From the NCBI GenBank assembly GCA_034509755.1, contig CM067543.1:52756653-52820652 (forward strand): 64,000 bases of DNA, written 5' to 3'. The stretch comes from Anisodus tanguticus. Its lineage: Eukaryota > Streptophyta > Magnoliopsida > Solanales > Solanaceae. Positions 53,201 to 64,000 of the stretch are shown here, one piece after another. The notes under the pieces were generated by a model, which was given only the letters and a program-made list of their open reading frames with translations, had not been told where the DNA came from and did not search any database. The stretch's first letter is position 1. Every line of letters begins with the position of its first letter. The translations under genes were made by a program, and so were the position numbers.

Positions 53201-55040
53201 TGGGCCTCGAAATAATTCGGCCTGGCAGCAGCCTGTCATGCTTGGTCATCGGCCTCAGCAAGCTTTCATTGTTGTGGGCCCAATAGCAACCCCGACCCAT
53301 ATGGATATCGAGGCAGCGATGCATACACTTGGACTAAATCCTCCATATGCAAATTGGTACGTGGACAGTGGTGCTACTTCTCACATGACGTCCGTACCAG
53401 GTAATCTCTCGTCTTATTTCAATTTGAGCAAAAATCGTGGCATAATTATTGATAATGATAATTCAATTCCAATTCGTGGTTATGGTCACACTAAATTGTC
53501 TCCCCCGAACCCACCTTTAGCCCTAAAAAATATCCTTCATGCTCCTCACTTAATTATAAATTTGATGTATGTTTGAAAATTTACAACTGATAACTCGGTT
53601 TCTGTTGACTTTGACCCTTTTGGATTTTCTTTGTTGGTTTTATGGATGGGTATACCTCTAATGAGATGTGATAGTCGGGGCGAGCTCTATCCATCACCAC
53701 CACCACCACCACTAAACAAGTCACATCATCAATGTTTGTCGTTTTAGTATGTTATGTCATACGCGTTTGGGTCATCCGGGAGTGTCTGTGTTTTCCTCCC
53801 TTAAAAATAATAAATTTATTGAGTGTAATAGTGATCGTTGCACTAATGTTTGTCCTTCTTGTCTTCTTGATAAACATGTTAAATTATCGTTTGTGGCTTC
53901 CAATTCTAGTACTTTGTTGCCATTTGATATTATTCATAGTGATCTTTGGATATCTCCCGTTTTAAGCTCTTCCAGTCACCGTTATTATGTGTTATTTTTT
54001 ATGATTATTCTATTTTTTGTGGACGTTTCCATTATATAAAAAGTCTCAGTTTTTTTTTCACATTCCTATCATTTAGAGCATTCATCCGTACACAATTTGA
54101 ATAAGAAATTAAGAATATTCAATGTGATAATGGAAGAAAATTTGATAATGGGCCATTTAGAGAATTTTGTAAGGTTAATGGTATGTCTTTTCATTTTTCA
54201 TGTCCACATATATCATCACAAAATGGGAAAGCTGAAAGAAAAATCTGCACCATTAATAATATTATCCGTACACTACTAGTCCATGCATTATTACCACCTT
54301 CTTTTTGGCATCATGCATTGCAAATGACAACGTACCTCCTTAACATACTCCCTATCAAAGGATTAGCATACAAATCTCCACTCAAAATTCTTTATCAAAA
54401 AGACCATTCGTATTCTCATCTTAGGGTGTTTATGTTATCCTTTATTCCCCTCTTCTACCATCAACAAACTTCAAGCCCGCTCTACCGCGTGTGTATTTTT
54501 GGGTTACCCGTCTTATCATCATGGTAACAAATGTTATAATTTATCCTCTAATAAAATCATAATTAGTCGTCATGTCATTTTTAATAAATGGCTCTCCCCG
54601 TATGTGGTCCACCATTTGGTCCAGCCCACATCTCGACTTTTGGACCAACAGACATCGGCAGGCCCACTGCCTGCCGGCCCAAACATTGCCCATCCTCACA
54701 CTCTGCCAATAGGCCCACTGCCTATTGGCCCATCTCCCTTCTCCCCTTAATCTCATCCAACAGGTCCAAATGCCACACACCCGTGTCCAATTCTACCAGC
54801 AGGCCAACAGGGTCTGCGGGCCCAAACACGTCCACCCTCCAGCCAACCCCACTCCTTTAAACCCAGAACGGTACCGAGAACAACACAATGACCCAGCTCT
54901 AGCCCAATTATATTCTGAGTCAAGGGCCCGTTACTCGTAGCCAAAGGGGTATTTTTATACCAAAATGACAATTTAATCTCAACTCTAATGGCACTAAATC
55001 ACCCATACCACGTAACCCCGTATCTGCCCTTCGTGACCCT
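53201..55040 (+). pseudogene. Copia D protease and integrase
   Basis: Protease box DSGATSHM (about 53356). The integrase zinc finger holds CHTRLGHPGVSVFSSLK and CPSCLLDKHVKL. The core first Asp is in DIIHSDLW and the second is in FQCDNGRKFD-type text at 54118 in another frame. SSQNGKAERK holds the third catalytic residue, and LLVHALLPPSFW follows. At least four frame changes. 54600-55000 is a Pro-rich linker. Confidence 0.88.
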
Positions 55041-56513
55041 AATTAAAAAATGACCACGGATGATGAATATAATGCTCTTATTGAAAATAAGACGTGGGAG
55101 TTGGTTCCCCATCCGCCTGGTGTTAATTTAATTCACTCTATGTGGATTTTTACTCATAAGAAAAAATTTGATAGTTGTTTTGAGAGGCATAAGGCCCGTC
55201 TTGTAGATGATAGCAAAACTCAATAGGTTGGTGTGGACTGTAGCGAGACATTCATTCTGGTGGTCAAACTGGCAACTATTCGCAATATTCTCAGTCTAGC
55301 TCTCTCAAAAGCATGGCCCATTCATCAGTTTGACGTAAAAAATGTGTTCTTGCACGACGAACTCAAGAAAACTGTATACATGCATCAACCCTTGAGTTTC
55401 AGGGATCATCCAAACCATGTGTGCTTACTGAATAAGTCCTTATATGGGCTCAAACAGGCTCATCGGGCCTGGTACAAAAGGTTTGCAGATTATGTGTCTA
55501 CTCTTGGGTTTTCTCATAGCATGTCTGATCATTCTCTGTTCATCTACCATCGCGGTTCTTCTCTGGCATACATTGTGTTATATGTGGATGATATTATATT
55601 GACTGCTTCTTCTAATAAACTGCGCAAGTCTATCGTATCTCTTCTCAGCTTCGAATTTGCTATGAAAGACTTGGGGCATTTGAGTTATTTTTTGGGTATT
55701 GTAACTCGTCATGCATGTGGTCTATTTTTGTCCCAGAGGAAGTATGCAACAAATATTATTGAACGGGCTGGCATGTCATCCTATAAGTCATCTCGTACGC
55801 CGATTGACACTAAACCAAAGTTGAGTGCTACTTCTAGCACACCTTACGAGGATCTCTCCCACTATCGTAGTCTTACGGGGGCTCTTCAGTATCTTACGTT
55901 TACGAGGCCTGATATTACTTATGCAGTGCAGCAAATGTGTTTATTTATGCATGATCTGAGGGAAGAACACATGCGCAGTCTCAAACGCATTGTGCGTTAC
56001 ATTCAGGGCACTCTTGATTATGGTTTACACTTATATCCATCATCGGTATCTACTTTCATGTCTTACACAAATGCTAATTGGGGTAGATGTACAGATACCA
56101 AGCATTCGACATCTGGTTATTGTATGTTTCTCGGTGATAACTTTGTATCTTGGTCGGCTAAACATCAGGCTACTTTGTCGCGTTCCAGTGCGGAGGCCGA
56201 ATATCGAGGGGTAGCCAATATGGTGTCTGAGTCCTGTTGGTTGCGTAACCTCCTCTTAGAGCTACATTTTCCGACTCGGAAAGCTACCTTAGTCTATTGC
56301 AATAATGTTAGTGCGATATATGTCTCTGGGAATCCGGTCCAACATCAACGCACTAAACATATCAAGATGTATATTCACTTTGTTCGCGAAAAGGTAGCTC
56401 ATGGACAAGTACGTGTATTTCATGTCCCTTCACGGTATCAAATTGCTGACATATTTACTAAGGGCCTTCCCTTAGTTCTATTTGAAGATTTTAGGGACAG
56501 TCTCAGCGTCTGA
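55041..56513 (+). pseudogene. Copia D reverse transcriptase and RNase H
   Basis: A start in another frame (EYNALIENKTWELVPHPPG) is followed by a TAG near 55225. Then a long open segment 55233-56513 has FDVKNVFLHDELKKTVYM, SLYGLKQAHRAWYKRF and the YVDD box (55581-55592). It goes on with KDLGHLSYFLGI, SLTGALQYLTFTRPDITYAV and the RNase H texts SAEAEYRGVANM and HQRTKHIKMYIHFVREKV. It stops at 56511-56513. This is the longest intact enzymatic frame of the window. Confidence 0.92.
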
Positions 56514-56538
56514 AGACCGCCCGCTACAACTGCGGAGG

Positions 56539-56729
56539 TGTAATAGAATATACAATGTATATTCTTGTGATATATTAGAGATCTTGTACATATGTAATTA
56601 TGGTAGTAATCTTTTGTATTAGAAAAATGTATATTTGATTTCCGTAATTATAGGCTAGGTTTACTATTGTATATCATGTATATAAACCAATTACATTAAT
56701 GAAAATAATCAAGGGATTATTCTCTTTCA
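56539..56729 (+). repeat. 3' LTR of copia D
   Basis: Starts TGTAATAGAATATACAATG after the purine tract GCGGAGG and ends TTCTCTTTCA at the CTCGC duplication. Confidence 0.9.
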
Positions 56730-56870
56730 CTCGCTTCTTATATGATTGACTCTCTTATATGAAGAAAATATTTCTTCAAAAATTATAGTATCCATATTTA
56801 AACAAAAAATCAAGATAAAAAAATAAAAAAAAATGATTCAATATGTTGCTAATTCATCCTGAATTGTTTG

Positions 56871-57391
56871 TCATCTATTGGGGAATTTCAATTGAAGCTT
56901 TAAATAATAAGTAGCTTCCAAATTATCATAATTAGCTTTCTTTTCTGTTTGTGCAAAAATAGCTAGGCCACGAGCAAATGCAAAGTAGCCAGTGCCACCA
57001 ACAACATTCAACTCTTCTTTGTTATCACTTGTCAAACTTTTAGCCTCAACACTAAGACTCCCACTAAATTCTTTTGAATTAAACCTAAGATAAATAATAT
57101 TAAACGCGGAATTCGCGAAATCTTGAATTGGGATGATGAAACCTTGCGCTCTTCCAACTACTCGAGACGTGTTTTCCGGGCCTTCAGTGAGAAGGTTAAT
57201 GCGCCAACCTGGCGCTTTTTCGGGGCAAATTGGAAGCGGGAACTCGGGGTTGTTGAATATAAAGGGATAAATCAAACCCAAGAGAGATTTTTTTATTTGT
57301 TTTCTTGGGGTCTTGGTGAGAAAATTGCTAAGAGAATGACTGAAAGTGTGGCTAGGAAAACTGCAGTGCAAACTATGATTCTTCCTATCAT
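56871..57391 (-). pseudogene. Dirigent-family gene with frameshifts
   Basis: Dirigent proteins are secreted beta-barrel proteins that steer stereoselective radical coupling in lignan and lignin-type metabolism. On the minus strand the ATG at 57389-57391 opens a hydrophobic N-terminus (MIGRIIVCTAVFLATLSVIL). After about 32 residues the frame shifts to one reading FDLSLYIQQP, then shifts again. From about 57205 it is open to the stop at 56871, with LTEGPENTS, VGRAQGFIIP, VVGGTGYFAFARG and YYLKLQLKF. LTEGPE, VGRAQGF and VGGTG are dirigent hallmarks. Two frameshifts in a short gene suggest a pseudogene, although assembly errors in A-runs could mimic this. Confidence 0.85.
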
Positions 57392-57774
57392 GATTATAGC
57401 AAATAATGGTGTTGATTGAAGATTGAGCTTGTTAAGTTGTCTTCAAAAGAATTTAAGTTGATTGAGGAATAAGATTTGAGGTATGATTGTTTTGGAGAGG
57501 TTGCTTTTAATATTGTTCCATTTTAGGAGGTTTTGTTAAAATTTTAAAGGTTTTGGTTACTTAATCCACCTTTTGCTTTTTCCACCTAAACCACACAGGA
57601 TGTGAGCTTTTTGTGCGTCAAGGAATTTACCCTAAAAAATTGATCATGTCTTGCTTGTTAAATAGTTAAATTCTATTTTCAGTTAAGCAATTATGTTTTT
57701 TTTTCACATTGTAACATGTGAATACTGAAGGTCTAGTTGGATAATTATGATCTCAGGAGCCCTAGGCACTACCA
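57392..57774 (-). other. Upstream region of the dirigent gene
   Basis: About 400 bp between the dirigent ATG and a SINE. A weak TATA-like ATATTAAAAG lies near 57510 on the minus strand. Confidence 0.35.
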
Positions 57775-57789
57775 GATCAGTCCATTTCT

Positions 57790-58050
57790 TTTTTTTTGTG
57801 AAGGGGAAAGTCCCGAAGGCGAAATCCCCCACTGTACCAGAGGCCCCTTGGCCAGGTGGGATGTAAATCGATGGATATGCGCGAGTGGCGACCACCGCAA
57901 GGGAGAGGACCAACGAGACACGAACCCAGCAACAACCCTTGCAATATTTCAGCATAGACTGTCACCACACGGATTCGAACCCGCGACGTCGGAATGGTTG
58001 TACCCCAATCACCTTGCCACTTACCAACTCGCCTATGCCCCTGGGGGCTG
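57790..58050 (-). mobile_element. tRNA-derived SINE, copy 2
   Basis: Same family as 40465-40731, in the opposite orientation. The B box appears as GGATTCGAACC (57971-57981), the A box near 58022-58035, and the poly-A tail as a T-run at the left end. The target duplication GATCAGTCCATTTCT / GATCAGTCTATTTCT (57775-57789 and 58051-58065) differs at one base. Confidence 0.92.
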
Positions 58051-58065
58051 GATCAGTCTATTTCT

Positions 58066-58880
58066 GATCTGGGATTTCGGTTGAAAAGTCCGTCTGAAAA
58101 TTTTTCTACTTGTGCTTTTCTGGCGGATTTTCAATAGAACGTAACGTTCGGAAGAAAATGATTGACTTCTAGACTAATTAGTGGATCAAAATTTATGATT
58201 TTATTGAAATCTAGGGTGAATGAGAATCTTGAAATAGCGGTAAAATTATCTCCGTGTGATGTATAGATTTGAGTCGTGAAATCAATCATTAATGTTTGTG
58301 TCATGGTAGACAAGTCTGTGAGCTTGTTTGAATGGGCTTATGACATAAGTTAGGAATTCTAGTTTATGACTTTTATTTTTTATTATTATTTTGACTTAAA
58401 AACACTTTTTTATTATACCCAAATACTATAAAAATGTATCGATTGAAACCAATGATAAAGTATCATTTGGGAAAAATATCTAAAAACCAAACTTAGTCAC
58501 AACCAATTAATCACTAACAAACCTTTAGAAGATGAAATATGGGTTGCATCATGACTCAAATAAAACATTGATTAAAATTCCACATGCATATGGGCAACTT
58601 ATTAATGAAGAAAGAACAACTAAATAACTTCACAAACATTTTCTTCATCTCGAAAGCATTCATTTCGTCCATTATGTCACATGCGTGCCTCTAGACTGTA
58701 AGGGAGTCAAGATGATGACATTTATTTCATTTTCTTCACGAGTCCAAGTCACTTTTTGGTCCCAATTGAAGAAGAAATTGTACAAAATAACAAAAAGAAA
58801 AGACACTATGATTTGCTCCCTCGTGAACCTCTTTTTTCAACTTACAATTACAACGCGGCACGTCACATGATTTAAATGTA
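58066..58880. other. Intergenic, no recognised feature
   Basis: No convincing gene or repeat. Confidence 0.4.
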
Positions 58881-59160
58881 CATATGATACTGTGCTTGCA
58901 ACCGAGCTCCCCACCCCAATAAAGTATATAATTGACAACAAAACTTTAACAATAATATAACATATATGACAATAAAAATTTAATGTTGTTACTAAAAAAC
59001 GTAAATGACAACAAAAAAAATAACTTGTTGTAGCGAAAATTTTTCGCATCGAAAGTTATTGCAACGACATGTAATAATTTTTAGAGTTGCGAAAAGAACT
59101 TTTGACAATAACAACCAACATATGGCAAAAAAATATGACAAATGTCTTTCTTCTTGTAGT
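58881..59160. repeat. Possible CACTA-type element end
   Basis: The right edge TTTCTTCTTGTAGTG (59146-59160) is the reverse complement of CACTACAAGAAGAAA, the classic CACTA terminus. It is preceded by short inverted subterminal words (TTGTTGTAGCGAAA, GTTATTGCAACGAC). I found no left CACTACAAG end, so it may be truncated. Confidence 0.45.
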
Positions 59161-59320
59161 GCCAGATAGAACATTGCAAATCTGAATATATATGGATCTG
59201 AAATCTTTGCATAATTTGTTATTTAGCATAGTTTAAGTCAATTTTAGTTCTAAAAATTCAATTGTTTTCAGTAGAATTTTAGTAATTATTCTTACGCTTG
59301 ATGAAATGTAGTCGTATGTA

Positions 59321-59510
59321 ATACAATCAAATCTCTTTATAGTGATATTGTTGGTCCGGATACTTTTTTTATTGTTATAGTGAATTGGCATTATAAAATT
59401 TATATAATATAAAATAATATAAAAAATTCATTCAAAAGAAAATTTAATTGTTATAATAAAATGTTATTATAAAATATGATTGTTATAGAGAGATCTGAAA
59501 CTACGAAAAA
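59321..59510. repeat. MITE fragment related to 19307-19775
   Basis: CAATCAAATCTCTTTATAGTGATATTGTTGGTCCGGATAC and the later ATTGTTATAG...GTTATAATAAAATGTTATTAT follow the same order of words as the MITE at 19307. Confidence 0.5.
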
Positions 59511-59710
59511 GTATTAAACGGTTACCTCTCCCAACACCATTGGCTTATGCTTCATACATACGTATATAAACGATGAAACAACTTTGAGAAATATGTGGTA
59601 TCAAATACATGATTGCCCCTACTACTCAAATGGATGGTATGCAGTGCATGGTACTATGATTCATGATATTAAAATTGTAAGAGTTTTACTTTTATAAATT
59701 TTTATATATT

Positions 59711-59822
59711 CAGTCTTTCAGAAACAATCTCTCTTCGCCACAAAGGTAAAAGTAAGATTTGTGAATATCTTATCCTCTCGAGACCCCATTTTATGATATT
59801 ACACTGAATATGTTATTGTTAT
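59711..59822 (+). repeat. LINE/SINE 3' tail fragment
   Basis: TTTCAGAAACAATCTCTCTTCGCC, then CTCTCGAGACCCCATTTTATG and ATATTACACTGAATATGTTATTGTT, a diverged copy of the LINE tail at 48700-48828 in the same orientation. Confidence 0.6.
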
Positions 59823-60301
59823 AAAATTTTATACATTGACAAATAAAATAATTTTTCTATTATTAGATCATTTAAAATATATTTATCGGTGATCATCCAT
59901 AATAATTGGGATTAATAATCCTTAAAAATAAATTAGGGTAAACATCAGTTGCACTACCTGTGTATATAAACTAAACCCAAATATGTATAGAATGAACCTC
60001 TCTTTCTTAATATCTTTCGTAAGCTACACGACTTAAATTTGCTAGGAGAGAAACATTATATCCTTAAGTGCATCATGCATCCAGATTAATAAATCTTTTT
60101 CATGTTTGTGCCTTTCGTTTGTCAAGAAATCGACACATTAGTTTGTCTCTCTCCAGATATATTTAATGGCGGCCTTATTAATTTCCAACGAGTATTTACA
60201 ATCTGCAATAGTAAGCAATCTATCTCCATTTCTAAATTTTTATTTCCCATTTCTTTTGCTAATTATAACCTTTTATTGGTACTTCCAATTACTCGGATAT
60301 C

Positions 60302-60312
60302 CTATATTTATA
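60302..60312 (+). promoter_or_regulatory. TATA box of the Kunitz gene
   Basis: CTATATTTATA lies 64 bp before the start codon, a normal spacing for a plant gene with a short leader. Confidence 0.6.
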
Positions 60313-60375
60313 CATCACTGATCGACCACTTAGTACTCACATTGTCCAAGAAAAAAAAAAAGTACCACAAACTAC

Positions 60376-61041
60376 ATGAAGTTACTAGTCCTGCTCCAGT
60401 TTTTATTCTCTTTATCATACCTAACAACCAGCCAACAACCTGCAGCACCATCACCAATACCAATAACTACCACACCAGTCCTAGACATTGATGGGAATGA
60501 GCTACAAATTGGCTTAAAATACACAATTTTACCTACTCAAAATGGAAGTAGTACTGGAGGAGGTGGTGGACTAGCACTAGCACCTAAAAACAGGCCATGT
60601 CCATTTTATGTCACGCAAGAAAATCTTGAATCATCCAATGGCCTTCCAGCAAGGTTCATGCCGGTTGACAATAAACAACAAGTCATAAAGTTATCGACTG
60701 ATGTGAACATTGTGTTTTTTGCTGCCACAATTTGTGTCCAGTCGACGGCGTGGAAGGTCGGTGGCACGGACGAGATAACAGGACGGAGGTATGTCATGAG
60801 TGGTGGCATGACTGGCCGGCCGGGGCTTGAAACAATAAGCAATTGGTTTAGAATAGAGAGGTATGGGAATGGGAGTGGTATTAATAATAATGTGTTTTAT
60901 AAGATTGTGTTTTGTCCCGGAGTTTGTAGTAATTGTAAGGTAGTGTGTGCGAATGTTGGTGTTTTTAATGAGAATGGGAAGAGGTGGCTTGGGTTGAATG
61001 ATGAACCTCTTGCTGTTAGGTTCAAGAAAGTGTTGAATTAG
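60376..61041 (+). CDS. Kunitz-type (STI/miraculin-like) proteinase inhibitor
   Basis: Intact single-exon gene, 221 residues. The first about 20 residues (MKLLVLLQFLFSLSYLTTSQ) form a signal peptide for the secretory pathway. The family signature follows as VLDIDGNELQIGLKYTILP. Later parts include FMPVDNKQQVIKLSTDVNIV, a WFRIERYG strand and YKIVFCPGVC near the end. Six cysteines after the signal peptide (RPC, TIC, FC, GVC, NC, VVC) would allow three disulfides; two are usual in classic soybean inhibitors. Such proteins have a beta-trefoil fold and usually inhibit serine proteases in defence or in cell-death control. The reactive-site loop is not clear here, so inhibition itself is inference. 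A Gly-rich insertion (SSTGGGGGLA) lies near residue 58. Confidence 0.92.
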   Translation: MKLLVLLQFLFSLSYLTTSQQPAAPSPIPITTTPVLDIDGNELQIGLKYTILPTQNGSSTGGGGGLALAPKNRPCPFYVTQENLESSNGLPARFMPVDNKQQVIKLSTDVNIVFFAATICVQSTAWKVGGTDEITGRRYVMSGGMTGRPGLETISNWFRIERYGNGSGINNNVFYKIVFCPGVCSNCKVVCANVGVFNENGKRWLGLNDEPLAVRFKKVLN

Positions 61042-61450
61042 CTACCAAGAAGTTGAACTTTAATTATGTCATACTCTTTCATAATTCTTCTTCTTATTTC
61101 TTTTTATTTATATGTGGCCAAATGCTTATTCCTCTATTCAATCATTTTCCTTCTTTCGTACACATCTTCTATATTAGTAGATTTAGTAGTATGATTTCTT
61201 TCTCCGAATGTGAATTCCTCTCTTGAGGAGGGACCCTATTGTAGCAAATCAATTTAGATATATGTGTCTCAACTCTAATCATATGAAATTTCAGATATTT
61301 TATAAAGTTTTTGCACGAATTTCTCTTCAAAATGCACTAGTCTTTAATGTTTGCCCCTGTTGTTTATTTAATGAAAATATTCAGACTTGCCTTGCTCGGC
61401 ACAAGTTCTATATGAATTAAGTTATGCGGCATAAGTTATGTAGTATTTTT
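61042..61450. other. 3' flank of the Kunitz gene
   Basis: T-rich 3' region with no second gene. The reading frame at 61223-61420 lacks any recognisable motif. Confidence 0.4.
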
Positions 61451-61453
61451 CAA

Positions 61454-61690
61454 ATTATGTTAAATGTTTAAAGTTTTGTCTTTTTCAACATAACTTGTGT
61501 GTGTGTTATGATACATATGCCGAAGCTAAATGTAGACTTTGCCCAGCGGAATCTAAACTTATGTCTTTTTTCAGATTATGTTGAGTAATAAAATTTTGTC
61601 TTGTCTGACATAACTTATGAGATGTTATGATACATATGCCGAAGCTAAACGTAGACTTTTCAGAATAAAATCTAAGTTTATGGCGTGTCA
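61454..61690. repeat. Tandem duplication of about 122 bp
   Basis: Both units run from ATTATGTT through AACATAACTT, TGTTATGATACATATGCC and GAAGCTAAAYGTAGACTTT to AAATCTAARTTTATG. They are diverged and non-coding. Confidence 0.8.
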
Positions 61691-62060
61691 AAAATGCTGA
61701 AAGATAAAAATTAAAGACCGCAAATTTGAGGGACTAAAATTAAAGATCACCCTGAAATATGGTATTTGTGCGAATGATCCATATTTTATTTGAAGTTGCA
61801 CTGTGTCAAACTTAACTTCAGATACGATATGTCTATATCACATGTCTGTAGTGATTCCGAAGTTGAAAAACTCATCACCAGAAGAAAGCAATTTGCAATT
61901 AGACAAAAGGCCCAAAGTAGCTCAGTTAGGTCCAACCCCATTTCTCCCATTAATTCTCATTCTAATGGGCATTGTAACCGTGTTCAAGATTCATGTTATC
62001 GTCTCGTTTTGCGTATTTAGTGATTTTCCAATTAAAGATTATATCACAAATTCAGATTTA

Positions 62061-62459
62061 GGGGTGTGTTTGGTACGAAGAAATTGTTTTTCATGGAATA
62101 TGTTTTCTTAAAAAATAAGTGAGTTTCTTACTTACTTTCTAGTGTTTAGTAAATAAGCAAAGAAATATTGTCTCAAGAAAAATTATATGTAATCTAGCAA
62201 ACAACTATTGGGTGAGTAGTGGGGATGAGATGTTCAAGGGGTGGGGGTTGGGGTGTTGGGGAGGTGAGGAGGAGGCAATGAACTTGGTATGTCACCTGTA
62301 GACTTATTTTCTCTACTTTCATTAGAAAAGTCATTTTTTTATTTTTTAAATAATTTATTTTCCTACCGAAAATGTTTTTCAAATACTTTGACAAACCAAA
62401 CATGAGAAAATTAATAAACATTTTCCTAAAAATATTTTCCACCATACCAAACACACCCA
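62061..62459. mobile_element. MITE with GGGTGTGTTTGGTA ends
   Basis: The left end GGGGTGTGTTTGGTACGAAG and the right end, read inward TGGGTGTGTTTGGTATGGTG, are inverted repeats. Both flanks have TA. 399 bp with no coding capacity. The element sits between the Kunitz gene and the NLR fragment. Confidence 0.8.
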
Positions 62460-63089
62460 TAATCGTCTCTTTTTGCTTGTATCACAAAATCAAACATGCA
62501 ATTGAACAAGTTAGTCTTTCCAAAATATGAAGTTACATGAATTATTGCAAATTAAAAATAATTATCATATAGATTTATTTTTAGAATATTATTGACACGA
62601 ATGACTACTGTGTTAAGACACGGAGAGTAATAATCATTTTGAGAGAAAGCCAAGTTGAAAGTTGAAACACAACTCGGGTGTGAGATAAAAAGGTTCAAAA
62701 CTCTCCCTTTAAAAATAGCATCATCTATATTTTATAGCAGTACTATGATATTTTATTTTGCCTTGGTTGTTAAGCTGAATATCAATATGGTCATAATTCC
62801 ATTTTCACCAAAAATAAATAAATATTCTTGTGGCTATTACATTACAATTAAAAGAAACTAAAAACTAAAAAGGTTGAGAAACCCCAAAATCTTTTAACAT
62901 TTCACTCTCTCATATGTTTGCAATTCTGTCTTCTTCTCTCCCTTTTCTTGCATCATTAGCTATTTTCTATGATAAGAATTAGAGGGCAAAATAAAAGGAA
63001 TGAAAGGGGCATCAAATTTATTGAAAGAATTCAATAAGAAGAAATGAAATTGAATCTCCATGTGAAAGGGTCATCAAGATATAATACAT
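62460..63089. other. Intergenic, no recognised feature
   Basis: AT-rich sequence before the NLR fragment. No gene recognised. Confidence 0.35.
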
Positions 63090-64000
63090 TTAGAAAGATC
63101 CATGAGAGATGTGTCATATAGGGCAGGAGATTTGTTTGAGGAGCTAATGTTTGATTATTCAGTTGATTCAGGTTCAAAGAAACTCATGACAGAAAAGATT
63201 TTTTGCCTATGCAAGAAGAGTCAATCCGTTGATGCTGTTATTACAAGACTTCATGATAAAGCACAGAATTTTTAGCTTATGGTTCTGAACAAAAATCAAT
63301 TTTGCTTACTGAATAATGGATAGATTATTTATACCTATAAAATGAATTTTTTAATATTACAGGATTTGAGCAGTAGTTTTTGCCAAACCCGTAGCTTTAA
63401 GGTTGGCTCCGCCCCTACAAAGCACATACCATCAAAGTCGGATGATTTTTCATTATCTCAAGGTACATTACATACTCCATCTGTTTTGATTTCAGTAAAG
63501 GATGTTGTGGTAGGGCTAGATGATGATTTCATTAGAATTGTTGATCAGTTGACAGAGCAGCCATCTAAACTTGTAGTCGTAACGATTTGTATTGGTAAAA
63601 CTACACTTGCAAAGAAACTTTCTGATGATCTTTTCCAACGAATATCAACAGAACGACGAGGAATTGGCTGAGAAGCTTTACAAAAGTTAAAAAGGGGAAA
63701 TATATCTCATTGTCATGGATGATGTGTGGAGTATCAAGACTTAAGAAGATGTGAAAAGATAATTTCCAGATGATAAAAATAGAAGTAGCTAAGATCGTGG
63801 TGACTAGCAAGAATTGGAAAGGAAGCAGCAGAGAAATGCTTGGGACTACAACTAGCAATTGTTGTGGTATGTGGAGTTCTCCAAAATTAGTGCAACACCG
63901 AGTTGCTGGATAAGTTTTGCACGAAGGGTTTGTTTAATGGTTACAAGAGATACGAGGCAATGCTCAGATATATTAGCATCGAGTAATTACAACCACTTGC
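63090..64000 (+). pseudogene. CC-NB-ARC (NLR) resistance-gene fragment, running off the window
   Basis: NLR proteins are intracellular receptors that detect pathogen effectors. A coiled-coil-type N-terminus is suggested at 63100-63270 (AGDLFEELMFDYSVDSGSKK, VDAVITRLHDKAQNF), ending in a stop. Then come DVVVGLDDDFIRIVDQL and a damaged P-loop: only CIGKTTLAKKL remains and the Gly-rich part before it is lost. Kinase-2 LIVMDDVW (63706-63729), RNBS-B KIVVTSKNW and a GLPL-like motif (GLQLAIVVV) follow, with frame changes between them. The ATP-binding lesion and stops make this a pseudogene. Leucine-rich repeats, if any, lie beyond 64000. Confidence 0.82.

Larger units (their letters stand above)
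51902..56729 (+). mobile_element. Copia D: Ty1/copia retrotransposon
   Basis: LTRs at 51902-52087 and 56539-56729, flanked by a perfect 5-bp duplication CTCGC (51897-51901 and 56730-56734). It carries gag, protease, integrase, reverse transcriptase and RNase H in copia order, with stops and frameshifts. Copia C is a deleted relative. It lies 140 bp downstream of the dirigent gene's stop codon. Confidence 0.95.

Overview
This is nuclear DNA from a flowering plant. The introns, the plant-only families (PLATZ, dirigent, Kunitz, NLR, plant DUF1985) and the repeat families all say so. The SINE, LINE-tail and MITE families look like those of Solanaceae. That assignment rests on recognition, not on a search, and I cannot name a species.

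The window is mostly transposable elements inserted into one another, with a few host genes in the right two thirds. (1) 2866-16943 is one old Ty1/copia element (here copia A, minus strand). Three later insertions split it: a 3.8 kb solo LTR (3542-7313), a truncated Ty3/gypsy element (G1, 10526-15380) and a miniature TRIM element (16022-16430). (2) 17-20 kb holds a foldback element, a short tRNA-like SINE, a MITE and retroposon tails. (3) 20-25 kb holds a 5'-truncated hAT transposon (hAT1) and an internally deleted copia (copia C). (4) 26.3-33.3 kb is a gypsy fragment (G2, minus) whose integrase is interrupted by copia B (26717-31683, perfect 5-bp target duplication). (5) 33518-36944 is hAT2, almost full length with both ends and a target duplication. 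It lies about 490 bp upstream of the start codon of an intact four-exon PLATZ zinc-finger gene (37432-39416). (6) 40-48 kb holds a tRNA-derived SINE, hAT3 (minus), a DUF1985 fragment and a LINE that interrupts it. (7) 50.7-56.7 kb holds a non-autonomous hAT-like element full of short satellite repeats, then copia D with a perfect 5-bp target duplication. (8) The right end carries defence-type genes: a frameshifted dirigent gene (minus), an intact intronless Kunitz/miraculin-like inhibitor gene (60376-61041) and a decayed NLR resistance-gene fragment that runs off the window.

Only two genes look able to encode a complete host protein: PLATZ and Kunitz. Every transposase or polyprotein reading frame is broken by stops, frameshifts or deletions, so none of these copies looks autonomous. 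Target duplications and junctions give a relative insertion order. I did not find an undescribed molecular system. The most interesting material is the structure of the nested insertions, the three related hAT elements with GC-rich ends, the deletion derivatives, and the hAT2 insertion close to the PLATZ promoter.
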